Positions 1-7,799 of a stretch of DNA of 64,000 nt are shown one piece after another. This stretch comes from Nocardia yamanashiensis NBRC 100130 (GTDB lineage Bacteria; Actinomycetota; Actinomycetes; Mycobacteriales; Mycobacteriaceae). The stretch is from positions 1 to 64,000 of the forward strand of contig NZ_BDCD01000041.1 of assembly GCF_001613325.1 (NCBI RefSeq), in the 5' to 3' direction. Under the pieces are notes generated by a model. It saw only the letters and a list, made by a program, of their open reading frames with translations, did no database searches and was not told where the DNA came from. Position 1 is the stretch's first letter. The number at the start of each line of letters is the position of its first letter. The translations under genes and the position numbers were made by a program.

Positions 1-1
1 G

Positions 2-1126
2 CCGTCCGCGCCGGGCCGCAAGCTGACCGCGCGCGAGGTGCTCTTCGGCGGCCGGGTGTCGCCGACGGCACTGGCGGTGCTGGCCTCGGTCGCGCTGGTG
101 ATCGGCCTGGCCGGCGGACTGGTCGGGCGGTTGACCGGGGATTCGGTGTCCTCGCTGACCTCGCGCAAGGTGGCGCTGCAATCGGCCGAAGGCTCCGATC
201 AGCCGCACACCCAGATCACCAAGGTGGTCGACGCGGTCATGCCCGCGGTGGTGACCGTGCGCGCCTGGGTCGGCGACAGCGGGTCCTCCGGTTCGGGCGT
301 GGTCATCGACGGCGGCGGCTACATCGTCACCAACAATCACGTGATCTCGCTGGCCGCTAATGACAAGACCGGCAAGGCGCAGCTGCAGGTGGTCTTCTCC
401 GACGGCACCCGGGTACCGACCAAGATCGTCGGCCGGGACACCAAATCCGATCTGGCCGTGCTCAAGGTCGATGTGAAGAACCTGTCGGTGATCCAGCTGG
501 GCAATTCCAACGACGTCCAGGTGGGCGACGAGGTGCTGGCGCTGGGTTCGCCGCTGGGCCTGGAGAAGACCGTCACCTCCGGCATCGTCTCGGCGCTGCA
601 CCGGCCGGTGAAGGTCGGCGGCGAGGGCACCGACACCAATGCCACGCTCGACGCCGTGCAGACCGACGCGGCCATCAACCACGGCAACTCCGGTGGCGCG
701 CTGGTGGATATGCAGGGCCGGCTGATCGGCATCAACTCCGCCATCAAGTCCGAGTCGGGCGGTTCGGTGGGCCTGGGCTTCGCCATTCCGATCGATCAGG
801 TCAAGCGGATCTCGCAGGCGCTGATCCGGGACGGCAAGGTGTTCCACGCCTGGCTCGGGGTGAGCGCCAAGACCAAGATCGTCGCCAATGACGTGATGAG
901 CGGCGCCGCCGTGGCCGATGTGCGGGCCGACAGCCCGGCGGCCAAGGCCGGCATCGTCGAGGGCGACGTGATCGTGAAGGTCGGCGACCGGGATGTCACC
1001 GGGCCGGAGGAACTGACCGTGGCGGTGCAGTCGCACGAAATCGGCCAGACGGTGAACTTCCGCCTGATTCGCGATGGCCGCGAGGTGGACGTACCGGTCA
1101 CTCTGGAATCGGACGAAAACAAGTAG
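2..1126 (+). CDS. htrA: HtrA/DegP-family serine protease with PDZ domain (5' end outside window)
   Basis: Membrane-anchored quality-control protease of the HtrA/DegP family, facing the outside of the membrane. The reading frame is open from base 2, so the true start and an N-terminal cytoplasmic part probably lie upstream; the GTG at 38 is only the first start codon in the window. Counting from that GTG, one membrane segment covers about residues 8-30. The trypsin-like domain carries the triad His101 (NNHVIS), Asp138 (SDLAVL) and Ser218 (GNSGGAL), and a single PDZ domain occupies about 265-355. tatB follows 66 bases downstream. In M. tuberculosis the homologous gene lies between sigE-rseA and tatB, so an envelope-stress role is likely, though this is inferred from position. 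The family call is firm. Confidence 0.93.
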   Translation, partial: PSAPGRKLTAREVLFGGRVSPTALAVLASVALVIGLAGGLVGRLTGDSVSSLTSRKVALQSAEGSDQPHTQITKVVDAVMPAVVTVRAWVGDSGSSGSGVVIDGGGYIVTNNHVISLAANDKTGKAQLQVVFSDGTRVPTKIVGRDTKSDLAVLKVDVKNLSVIQLGNSNDVQVGDEVLALGSPLGLEKTVTSGIVSALHRPVKVGGEGTDTNATLDAVQTDAAINHGNSGGALVDMQGRLIGINSAIKSESGGSVGLGFAIPIDQVKRISQALIRDGKVFHAWLGVSAKTKIVANDVMSGAAVADVRADSPAAKAGIVEGDVIVKVGDRDVTGPEELTVAVQSHEIGQTVNFRLIRDGREVDVPVTLESDENK

Positions 1127-1180
1127 GCGATGTGTTTTCCGTGCGGGTGCGGCGGCGAAAAAGCCGAAATCGGACACAGG

Positions 1181-1186
1181 TAACCT
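1181..1186 (+). promoter_or_regulatory. -10 element TAACCT of leaderless tatB promoter
   Basis: TAACCT ends 6 nt before the tatB GTG at 1193, so transcription is expected to begin at or next to the start codon. No Shine-Dalgarno sequence is present. The same hexamer precedes dapD in the same arrangement. Confidence 0.55.
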
Positions 1187-1192
1187 AGTCCC

Positions 1193-1594
1193 GTGTTCAG
1201 CAATATCGGCTGGGGCGAGATGTTGATTCTGCTCGTCGCCGCACTCGTCATTCTCGGCCCCGAGCGACTGCCCGGTGCCATTCGCTGGACCGCCACGTCG
1301 CTGAAGCAGGCGCGCGACTACGCGACCGGGGCCACGCAGCAGTTGAAGCAGGAGCTGGGTCCGGAGTTCGACGAACTCCGCAAGCCCTTGGAACAGCTGA
1401 ACGAACTGCGCAGTATGAATCCAAAATCGCTCGTCACCAAACACCTCCTGGACGGCGACGATTCCTTCCTCACGGGTAATTTCGACAAGCCCACTAACGC
1501 CTCGAACAGCGGATACGGCAATTTTTCGATGCCCGAGCAACAGAAACCGCTGGAGCGCAACGAACGTCCGCCGGTCGATCCGGACGCCACCTGA
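1193..1594 (+). CDS. tatB: Sec-independent protein translocase subunit TatB
   Basis: TatB works with TatC as the receptor for twin-arginine signal peptides. The 133-residue protein has the expected plan: a short periplasmic N-terminus with Glu8, one membrane helix at about residues 5-21, a GPERLP hinge and an amphipathic helix, then a charged, poorly conserved C-terminal tail ending in a Pro-rich stretch. Length and position behind an HtrA-like protease match the mycobacterial arrangement. The GTG start is supported by the -10 element 6 nt upstream, which implies a leaderless message. Two likely Tat substrates lie in this window: the cholesterol oxidase (22330-23934) and the DUF1906 protein (47906-48637). 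Confidence 0.95.
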   Translation: MFSNIGWGEMLILLVAALVILGPERLPGAIRWTATSLKQARDYATGATQQLKQELGPEFDELRKPLEQLNELRSMNPKSLVTKHLLDGDDSFLTGNFDKPTNASNSGYGNFSMPEQQKPLERNERPPVDPDAT

Positions 1595-1615
1595 GATCAA
1601 TTACGTTCAGCGGAC

Positions 1616-1647
1616 TTGACACCCAAGGCTGTCCAGCTATCTAGACT
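1616..1647 (+). promoter_or_regulatory. Promoter of the HTH gene, probably leaderless
   Basis: A -35 TTGACA lies at 1616-1621. The candidate -10 elements TATCTA (1638-1643) and TAGACT (1642-1647) overlap. TAGACT ends 6 nt before the ATG at 1654, as in other leaderless promoters here, but gives a long 20-base spacer; TATCTA gives 16. Confidence 0.55.
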
Positions 1648-1653
1648 GCGGGA

Positions 1654-2490
1654 ATGTCGGCCGACGAGGTGGCGAAGGTGTTCGCGATCGAAGACAAGGT
1701 CGAGCGCCTCAAAGCCGCCACCGACGGCGTGGCGGCGGCGCAGCAGACCATCAATGAACTGACCCGGATCCGCCGCGCGGTCATTCGCGAACTACACGCC
1801 GAAGGGTGGACCTTCGCGAGAATCGGTGCGGCGGCCGGACTTTCCCGGGCGCGCATCCATCAGGTGAGTACGCAGGGACCGGTGCCGGAGGGGTTGTTCT
1901 TCGGGCACGGGCCGCTCACCATCCTGACGCCGGACGTGCGCAGCACCACGCGCGCGCTGGCGCTGGTGGGCGCGCCGGATGCCGCAGCCCCGCACCGGCT
2001 GGTGGAATTACTGCGGGAATTGGGTTTCCAGGCGGCTGTACAACGATTCCTGCCGGGACGGCCGCTCGATCTCGACCGGGACGGGCTGATCGTGCTCGGC
2101 GGGCCCGAATTGTCGCCCAGTCTGCGATATCTCGTGGCGGCGGACCCGCGGCTGCGGCGGACCGTGGCGCGGGCCGGGCGGGTGCGCCGGGGCATCGAGG
2201 ATCGGGCCGCACGGCGGGTGTACCGGCCCGGAGGCACCGAGCCCTACGACATCGCCTACCTGGCAAGGCTTCCGCGGCCGGATGGCAAGGGCACGGTGCT
2301 GGTCATCGACGGCCTGCACCCGCCCGCCTCGCTCGGTGCCATCCGCCTGCTGGCGACCCGCCTGGCCACCTTGCACGAGCGCGCCGGCACGCATCCGTTC
2401 TCCGCCGTCGTCGGCGTGCGCTACGACCGGAATACCGGCGAGCCGATCGAAGCCGACCTGCTCACCCCCATTTACCGGCACGACCGTTGA
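1654..2490 (+). CDS. Uncharacterised HTH DNA-binding protein
   Basis: A 278-residue protein with a helix-turn-helix at about residues 38-75, where RELHAEGWTFARIGAAAGLS resembles sigma-70 region-4 or Sigma70-ECF-type HTHs. The remaining 200 residues have no domain I can name; they are rich in Arg and Leu and include two segments (about 88-130 and 205-250) with alternating strand/helix character. No membrane segment or signal peptide is present. The gene stands alone between tatB and a pair of terminators and has its own promoter. A DNA-binding role follows from the HTH; its targets cannot be predicted. The start is fixed by the adjacent promoter, and there is no ribosome-binding site. Confidence 0.75.
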   Translation: MSADEVAKVFAIEDKVERLKAATDGVAAAQQTINELTRIRRAVIRELHAEGWTFARIGAAAGLSRARIHQVSTQGPVPEGLFFGHGPLTILTPDVRSTTRALALVGAPDAAAPHRLVELLRELGFQAAVQRFLPGRPLDLDRDGLIVLGGPELSPSLRYLVAADPRLRRTVARAGRVRRGIEDRAARRVYRPGGTEPYDIAYLARLPRPDGKGTVLVIDGLHPPASLGAIRLLATRLATLHERAGTHPFSAVVGVRYDRNTGEPIEADLLTPIYRHDR

Positions 2491-2512
2491 ACCGATAGCA
2501 CCGAAAAAACAA

Positions 2513-2542
2513 CGCCCCCGCACCTTTACAGGTGCGGGGGCG
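2513..2542. terminator. Hairpin terminator, first of two
   Basis: A perfect 13-bp stem (2513-2525 with 2530-2542) closes a 4-base loop between convergent genes. It is followed by a weak AATTT, so it may act on both strands. Confidence 0.8.
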
Positions 2543-2580
2543 AATTTCGTAATGGGGCGGGCCCCCGCACCCATAACTGG

Positions 2581-2617
2581 AGTCCGCCCCGCACCCTTCA
2601 AGGGTGCGGGGCGGACT
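2581..2617. terminator. Hairpin terminator, second of two
   Basis: A perfect 17-bp stem (2581-2597 with 2601-2617) with loop TCA, lying just past the end of the minus-strand gpgS gene. It shares the core CCCCGCACC with the hairpin 40 bases away. Confidence 0.8.
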
Positions 2618-2641
2618 TCCAGGTACCAGAGCCGCCGAAAC

Positions 2642-3562
2642 TCAGGCGGCGGCCCATTCGGGGCGCAGGGTGTTCATCGGGGGGCGGTCCGCCAGCGAGA
2701 CTTCGGTGGCGTGGGCGGTGAATTCGCCGCCCACCAGCGGGAATTGCGTGAGCGCCGCGCCGGAGTCGTTGACCCCGCTGCGGCCCAGCACGGTGCCGAG
2801 GATCTGCCGGCTCATCACGCCCAGATCCGACAGCGGGCGGTTGCGGTGCTGGCGCACACCGAGATTCACCTGGCCGATGGCGTTCAGCCCGAGCAGGTCG
2901 TAGGTGTCCAGCAGCAGGCCGATCTCCACGCCGTAGCCGGGCGCGAACGGCACCGAGGCGAGCAGTTCGCGGGTGCCCGCGTACTCACCGCCCAAGGGCT
3001 GCAGCACATTCGACAGTTCCGGCCGCAGCGCGGACAGCAGCGGCCGGGCCACCAGCTCGGTCACCCGCCCGCCGCCGTGGTGGTCGATGTTCTCGCCCTG
3101 CCGCAGCGGCCGGCGGTAGTACGCCTTCACCAGGTGCATGCCGTCGACGGTCAGCAGTGGACCCAGCAACTTGGGCACGAACAGCGGATCCGGATCGATC
3201 AGATCCGAATCCACGAATGCCACGAGATCGCCGGAGGTGACGGCGAGGGACCGCCACAGGCACTCCCCCTTGCCCGGTACCGGCTCGAGTTCCGGCACCG
3301 CCTGTTCCCGGCTCACCACACGCGCTCCCGCGGCCTGTGCGCGTTCGGCGGTGGCGTCGGTGGACCCGGAGTCCAGGACCACCAGTTCGTCCACCAGCGT
3401 GCCCAGCAGCGGCCGGATACTGCCGACCACGGTGGCGACGGTGTCTTCCTCGTTGAGCGCGGGCAGGACGACCGAGACGGTCCGGTCCCCCTTGGCTTCG
3501 ATGAGTTCCTCGACGGTCCAGTCGGGAGCGTCGAACGTGTTACGGCGTACCCAATCGATCAT
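2642..3562 (-). CDS. gpgS: Glucosyl-3-phosphoglycerate synthase GpgS (GT81)
   Basis: Transfers glucose from a nucleotide sugar to 3-phosphoglycerate, the first step of methylglucose lipopolysaccharide synthesis in mycolic-acid actinobacteria. The 306-residue protein has a GT-A fold: the nucleotide-binding start VSVVLPALNEE (29-39), LDSGSTD (63-69) and the metal-binding DSD motif at 118-120 (FVDSDLID). Length and motifs match the M. tuberculosis enzyme encoded next to folP2. An open frame continues upstream to 3688, but the chosen ATG overlaps the folP2 stop as ATGA (3559-3562), pointing to translational coupling. Two strong terminators follow the gene. Confidence 0.95.
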   Translation of the reverse strand: MIDWVRRNTFDAPDWTVEELIEAKGDRTVSVVLPALNEEDTVATVVGSIRPLLGTLVDELVVLDSGSTDATAERAQAAGARVVSREQAVPELEPVPGKGECLWRSLAVTSGDLVAFVDSDLIDPDPLFVPKLLGPLLTVDGMHLVKAYYRRPLRQGENIDHHGGGRVTELVARPLLSALRPELSNVLQPLGGEYAGTRELLASVPFAPGYGVEIGLLLDTYDLLGLNAIGQVNLGVRQHRNRPLSDLGVMSRQILGTVLGRSGVNDSGAALTQFPLVGGEFTAHATEVSLADRPPMNTLRPEWAAA

Positions 3563-4431
3563 GCGAGACCTCGCAGGGTTCGTGCGGGTGGTCGGATCCC
3601 CTGAATCGCGGCGATCATGTCCACCACCCGGCGCGTGTGGCCGACCTCGTGCACCCGAAAGACCCGGGCACCCGCGGCGGCCGACCAAGCAGTCGCTGCC
3701 AATGTGCCCTCCAATCGTTCGGTCAGGCCGACACCAAGAGTCTCTCCGATGAAATCCTTATTGCTCAGCGCCATCAAGACAGGCCATCCGGTTTTCACAA
3801 GAACGTCTATTCCCCGCAACAATTCCAGCCCGTGGTACGTGTTTTTGCCGAAATCGTGGGTGGGATCGATCAGGATCGAATCTTTTGCCACTCCGGCCGC
3901 CGCGGCGCGCTCGGCGGCGGCCACCACGGTTTCGGTGACTTCGGCCACCACATCGGCGTAGCGCACCCGGAACGGGCGGGTGCGCGGGATGGCGCCACCG
4001 GTGTGCGAGCACACGATGCCCACGCCCGTTTCGGCCGCCACGCCCACCAGATCCGGGTCGGCCCCGGCCCAGGTGTCGTTGATCAGGTTCGCGCCCTCGG
4101 CCACCGCCGCGCGGGCCACATCGGCCCGCCAGGTGTCGATGCTGATCAGCAGCTCCGGATAGCGCTCCCGGATGGCGGCCACGAACGGCACCACCCGGCG
4201 GGCTTCCTCGGCGGCGTCGACCTCCGCGCCCGGCCCGGCCTTCACCCCGCCGATATCGACCAGATCCGCGCCCTCGGCGACCGCCTTGTCGACCGCCGCC
4301 ATTGCCGCATCGTCGCTGAACGTCGCGCCCCGGTCATAGAACGAGTCCGGCGTCCGGTTCACGATCGCCATGACAAGCGCCCGATCCGTCGCCACCGGCT
4401 TCCCGCACAATGTCGGCAACGGCGCACACAT
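3559..4431 (-). CDS. folP2: Dihydropteroate synthase homologue FolP2
   Basis: A 290-residue TIM-barrel protein of the dihydropteroate synthase family. It resembles mycobacterial FolP2 rather than FolP1: the first loop reads MAIVNRTPDSFYDRG instead of the usual NVTPDSFSDGG, and the pterin-binding side shows DIGGVKAGPG where most synthases have DIGGESTRPG. M. tuberculosis FolP2 is reported to lack dihydropteroate synthase activity, so a folate role should not be assumed. Other blocks include NDTWAGADP, HDFGKNTYHG and FRVHEV. It is translationally coupled to gpgS by a 4-base overlap, as in mycobacteria, which hints at a function related to polysaccharide or 3-phosphoglycerate metabolism. The ATG lies 7 nt after a -10 element. 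Confidence 0.93.
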   Translation of the reverse strand: MCAPLPTLCGKPVATDRALVMAIVNRTPDSFYDRGATFSDDAAMAAVDKAVAEGADLVDIGGVKAGPGAEVDAAEEARRVVPFVAAIRERYPELLISIDTWRADVARAAVAEGANLINDTWAGADPDLVGVAAETGVGIVCSHTGGAIPRTRPFRVRYADVVAEVTETVVAAAERAAAAGVAKDSILIDPTHDFGKNTYHGLELLRGIDVLVKTGWPVLMALSNKDFIGETLGVGLTERLEGTLAATAWSAAAGARVFRVHEVGHTRRVVDMIAAIQGIRPPARTLRGLA

Positions 4432-4438
4432 GACCTCG

Positions 4439-4444
4439 ACTGTA
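4439..4444 (-). promoter_or_regulatory. -10 element TACAGT of leaderless folP2-gpgS promoter
   Basis: On the minus strand TACAGT is followed by 7 nt and then the folP2 ATG at 4431. The identical hexamer and spacing precede the LOG-family gene starting at 7780. Confidence 0.55.
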
Positions 4445-4505
4445 CCGAGTGCAGTATCACGCTTGCTGGGCAGCCGACCGGAATCGGCCGCCCGTCACCG
4501 GCCGG

Positions 4506-6269
4506 TCAGTTGCCCGGCAGGCGACCCGCGGCGACCTCGGCGGGGTACTCGTCGTAGGCCGGTACGTAACCGTCGGTGCGACCTGCAAGCACGTAGAGGT
4601 CGCTGTCGGAGTCGGGGGCGAAACCCTGTTTGCGGAGTTCGACCTTGCGGCTCTTGAAGGTGGAGGTCTGCTCGAGTTCGGGGACGACGCGAATGAACAG
4701 GGGCACAGCGTAATTGGGGAGCTGTTCGTAGAGCGCCTTGGCCGCCACCTTGCCGTCGAAGGCCGCGCCCTCGTGCAGCGTCACCGCCGCCATGCCGGCC
4801 TTGCCGTCCGCGCCGGGCACGTCGACGCCGTAGACGACCGCCTGGGTGACCGCGTCGATGCCGCCGAACGCGCCCTCGACCTCGGTGGTGGCCACGTTCT
4901 CGCCCTTCCAGCGGAAGGTGTCGCCGAGCCGGTCCACGAAGGCGATATGCCCCCAGCGCTGGTCGCGGACCAGGTCACCGGTGTCGAACCAGCAGTCCCC
5001 GGCCTTGAAGCCGTCGCGGACCAGTTTGGCTTCGGTGGCGGACTCGTCGGTGTAGCCGTCGAAGGGCGAGCTGTTCGTCACCTTGGCCAGCAGCAGCCCG
5101 ACGCCGCCCGCGGGCACCCGGCGCAGCTTGCCGTCCGGGCCGCGCCGCGCCTTGCCGGTGGCCTCGTCGTACTCGACGATGGCGAACGGCAGCGGGGTGA
5201 AACCGGCGGTCTTGTCGACGCTGAAGGCATTGATGAAGGCGACGTTTCCCTCACTCGCGCCGTAGAACTCGACGATCCGCTTGATGCCGAAGCGCTGCCG
5301 GAACTCGTCCCACAGCTCCGGGCGCAGGCCGTTGCCGACCGCCAGCCGGACCCGATGGGCGCGGTCGGCTCGCCGGGCCGGCTGGTTGAGCAGGTACCGG
5401 CACAGCTCGCCGATGTAGACGAAGGCGGTGGCGTCGTGGGCGATGGCCTCGTCCCAGAACCGCGAAGCCGAGAACTTCTGTCCCAGCGCGAAACTCGCGC
5501 CCCCGGCGATCACCGAGGACAGCGCCACCGTGAGCGCGTTGTTGTGATAGAGCGGCAGGCAGCAGTACAGCGTGTCGTTCGGCCGCAGCCGCACGCCGAG
5601 CCCGCCGATCCCGGCCATGGACTTGGTCCAGCGCAGATGGGTCATGACGCTGGCCTTGGGCAAGCCGGTGGTGCCGGAGGTGAAGATCAGGTACGCCTGT
5701 TCGCGGGCCGTGATCTCCTCGCACACAGCGGGATTGCCGGAATCGGCGGTCGCGGCGGCGGCCTCCAGCTCGCGGGTCCAGAGCAGGTTCGGCCGCGTCT
5801 CGCCGAGCGTCTCCAGCGCCTCGGCGCATTCCTCGCCGATCACATCGACCTTGGAGTTCAGCAGCCCGAAACTGTGCCGCAGCACCACATCTCGCTGATG
5901 ATGGTTGAGCAGCCCGGCGGTCGCGCCCAGCTTCACGGTGGCCAGCACCGTGAACAGCGCCTCCGGCCGATTGGTGAGCAGGATGCCGACCACGTCCCCG
6001 CGCTCGACGCCCCGCCCGGCCAGCACGTGCGCGTACCGGTTCACCAGTTCGTTGGCCTCGCCCCAGCTGTACACGCGCCCTTCGTATTTCAGGAAGGGCC
6101 GGTCCGGGTGGATGGCCGCGCCGCGCTGGAAGAACAATCCGATGGATGCCTTGTCCCCGGATTTCACCAGCATGCGCACGGCGTTGCGCAGCATCGAGGG
6201 AGCGTCCACGGCCATCCCGGGCAGGCTGCGGGCCAGATCCAGCAGGCCGACGGTCGAACGGGCATCCAT
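4506..6269 (-). CDS. fadD6: Long-chain acyl-CoA synthetase FadD6
   Basis: Activates fatty acids with ATP and CoA; members of this FATP-like subgroup also take part in fatty-acid uptake. The 587-residue protein is an ANL-superfamily adenylate-former: P-loop IFTSGTTGLPKAS at about 195-207, the FYGASEGNVAF motif in the middle, WFDTGDLV with the hinge-proximal FVDRLGDTFRWKGENV block, and a C-terminal lysine region (TFKSRKVELRKQGF). The similarity is to the very-long-chain acyl-CoA synthetase/FATP branch, as for mycobacterial FadD6, which sits in the same place beside folP2. The chosen ATG follows GAAGTGA and an upstream GAGGAG; an open frame continues 27 codons further. It probably supplies acyl-CoAs for catabolism or lipid assembly. 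Confidence 0.92.
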   Translation of the reverse strand: MDARSTVGLLDLARSLPGMAVDAPSMLRNAVRMLVKSGDKASIGLFFQRGAAIHPDRPFLKYEGRVYSWGEANELVNRYAHVLAGRGVERGDVVGILLTNRPEALFTVLATVKLGATAGLLNHHQRDVVLRHSFGLLNSKVDVIGEECAEALETLGETRPNLLWTRELEAAAATADSGNPAVCEEITAREQAYLIFTSGTTGLPKASVMTHLRWTKSMAGIGGLGVRLRPNDTLYCCLPLYHNNALTVALSSVIAGGASFALGQKFSASRFWDEAIAHDATAFVYIGELCRYLLNQPARRADRAHRVRLAVGNGLRPELWDEFRQRFGIKRIVEFYGASEGNVAFINAFSVDKTAGFTPLPFAIVEYDEATGKARRGPDGKLRRVPAGGVGLLLAKVTNSSPFDGYTDESATEAKLVRDGFKAGDCWFDTGDLVRDQRWGHIAFVDRLGDTFRWKGENVATTEVEGAFGGIDAVTQAVVYGVDVPGADGKAGMAAVTLHEGAAFDGKVAAKALYEQLPNYAVPLFIRVVPELEQTSTFKSRKVELRKQGFAPDSDSDLYVLAGRTDGYVPAYDEYPAEVAAGRLPGN

Positions 6270-6422
6270 ATTCACTTCGTTGTGCTCCTCACCAGGTCGT
6301 GCTCGGTGGCGCGGTGACGCGACGTTCCCCCTGTACCGGGTATGCCCCATTGCGCCCGATTCCTACCCTGGCGGATGAATCCCGCCTTGTCGAGTGAAAC
6401 CGCCTGGTTTCGCAAAGGCGAT

Positions 6423-6986
6423 TCAGAACCCGGGTCGCAGGGCGGCGAAGGCGGACTCCAGATCCGCGGCGCGCACCACCTTCTCCAGCGATTCCCGGCC
6501 CACGAACCCGCGCTCGCGCAGCTGACCGATCCAGTCGAACAGGCCGCCGTAGAAGCCGTTCGGGTCCAGCACCACCACGGGCTTGTCGTGCACGCCCAGG
6601 TAGGAACCGGTCCAGGTCTCGAAGAACTCCTCCAGCGTCCCGACCCCGCCGGGCAGGGTCAGGAAGGCGTCGGCGCGATCCTCCATGATCTGCTTCCGCT
6701 CGCGCATGGAGTCGGTGACGATCAGTTCGTCGGAATCGGTGTCGGCCATCTCGCGATGCACCAGCTTCTTGGGAATCACGCCGACCGTGTGCGCGCCGGC
6801 CGCCCGCGCCGCCGTGGCCACCGCGCCCATCATGGAGACGTGCCCGCCGCCGGACACCAACTGCCAACCGCGGCGGCCGATTTCGGCGCCCACCCGGGTC
6901 GCCAGTTCCAGCGCCGCCGGATCGGTGGCGCTGGCCGAGCAGTAGACGCAGATCGAATAACCGTCGCCGGACAGGTCGCTCACCAC
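6423..6986 (-). CDS. LOG-family cytokinin riboside 5'-monophosphate phosphoribohydrolase
   Basis: LOG enzymes release free cytokinin-type bases by cleaving the N-glycosidic bond of nucleoside 5'-monophosphates. This 187-residue protein shows the Rossmann-like start SICVYCSAS, the nucleotide-binding SGGGHVSMMG, MRERKQIM and the signature LPGGVGTLEEFFE. Length and sequence correspond to M. tuberculosis Rv1205, a LOG whose accumulation is reported to be toxic under nitric oxide when the proteasome fails. The GTG start overlaps the end of the upstream LOG-like gene by 7 bases. Whether the natural substrate is a cytokinin in this organism is unknown. Confidence 0.9.
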   Translation of the reverse strand: MVSDLSGDGYSICVYCSASATDPAALELATRVGAEIGRRGWQLVSGGGHVSMMGAVATAARAAGAHTVGVIPKKLVHREMADTDSDELIVTDSMRERKQIMEDRADAFLTLPGGVGTLEEFFETWTGSYLGVHDKPVVVLDPNGFYGGLFDWIGQLRERGFVGRESLEKVVRAADLESAFAALRPGF

Positions 6987-7780
6987 TGATCCTCCACCAC
7001 GTCCTCGGTCTCGGCGCGCGCTTCGGCGGCCCGCATGACGATCTCCACCACTTCGTCCACGCTGTCGGTGACGTGCACCAGGCTCAGGTCACCGGGCGCG
7101 ATCTTGGCCGAGCCGAGCAGCGAATCACGCATCCAATCCACCAGTCCCGACCAGTATCTGGTGCCGAACAGGATGATCGGGAAGCGGGTGATCTTGCGGG
7201 TCTGCACCAGGGTGAGCGCCTCGAACAACTCGTCCAGGGTGCCGAAACCGCCCGGCAGGCAAACGAACGCCTGCGAGTACTTCACGAACATGGTCTTGCG
7301 CGCGAAGAAGTACCGGAAGTTGATGCCGAGATCGACCCATTCGTTGAGGTGCTGTTCGAACGGCAGCTCGATGCCCAGGCCGATGGAGTAGCCGCCCGCC
7401 TCGGACGCGCCCCGGTTGGCCGCCTCCATGGCCCCGGGCCCGCCGCCGGTGATGACCGCGAACCCGGCCCGCGCCAGCGCCCCGCCGATCGCCATGCCCG
7501 CCTGATACTCCGGATGCTCCGGCGCGGTCCGCGCCGAACCGAACACCGCCACCGCGGCCGGCACCTCCGCCAAAGCGCCGAAGCCCTCGACGAATTCGGC
7601 CTGGATGCGCAGCACCCGCCACGGATCGGTGTGCACCCAGTCGGCCGGCCCGCGCTCGTCCAGCAGATGCTGATCCGTGGTGCCGATGCCCTTCTTGCGA
7701 TCACGCCGCAGCATTATCGGCCCACGGAACCTAGGGGTCTTCGACGAACGCGCACCGGAGATTTCACCGTCAGCAGACAT
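6980..7780 (-). CDS. TIGR00730/LOG-family nucleotide phosphoribohydrolase-like protein
   Basis: A second member of the same fold, longer at 266 residues. A basic N-terminal extension of about 60 residues precedes the core AVAVFGSART, ITGGGPGAMEAANRG, FFARKTMFVKYS and the signature LPGGFGTLDELFE. It therefore keeps the R-x7-PGGxGTxxE type active site. It lies directly upstream of the shorter LOG and overlaps it, so the two are co-translated. The ATG lies 7 nt after TACAGT, implying a leaderless message. Its substrate may differ from that of the neighbour; the pairing suggests either a hetero-oligomer or related nucleotide-salvage steps, which is inference only. Confidence 0.88.
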   Translation of the reverse strand: MSADGEISGARSSKTPRFRGPIMLRRDRKKGIGTTDQHLLDERGPADWVHTDPWRVLRIQAEFVEGFGALAEVPAAVAVFGSARTAPEHPEYQAGMAIGGALARAGFAVITGGGPGAMEAANRGASEAGGYSIGLGIELPFEQHLNEWVDLGINFRYFFARKTMFVKYSQAFVCLPGGFGTLDELFEALTLVQTRKITRFPIILFGTRYWSGLVDWMRDSLLGSAKIAPGDLSLVHVTDSVDEVVEIVMRAAEARAETEDVVEDQW

Positions 7781-7787
7781 GCAGCCA

Positions 7788-7793
7788 ACTGTA
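7788..7793 (-). promoter_or_regulatory. -10 element TACAGT of leaderless LOG-pair promoter
   Basis: TACAGT on the minus strand, 7 nt before the ATG at 7780. It lies in the 19-base gap after dapE, so the LOG pair can be transcribed separately from dapE. Confidence 0.5.
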
Positions 7794-7799
7794 TTTCAT

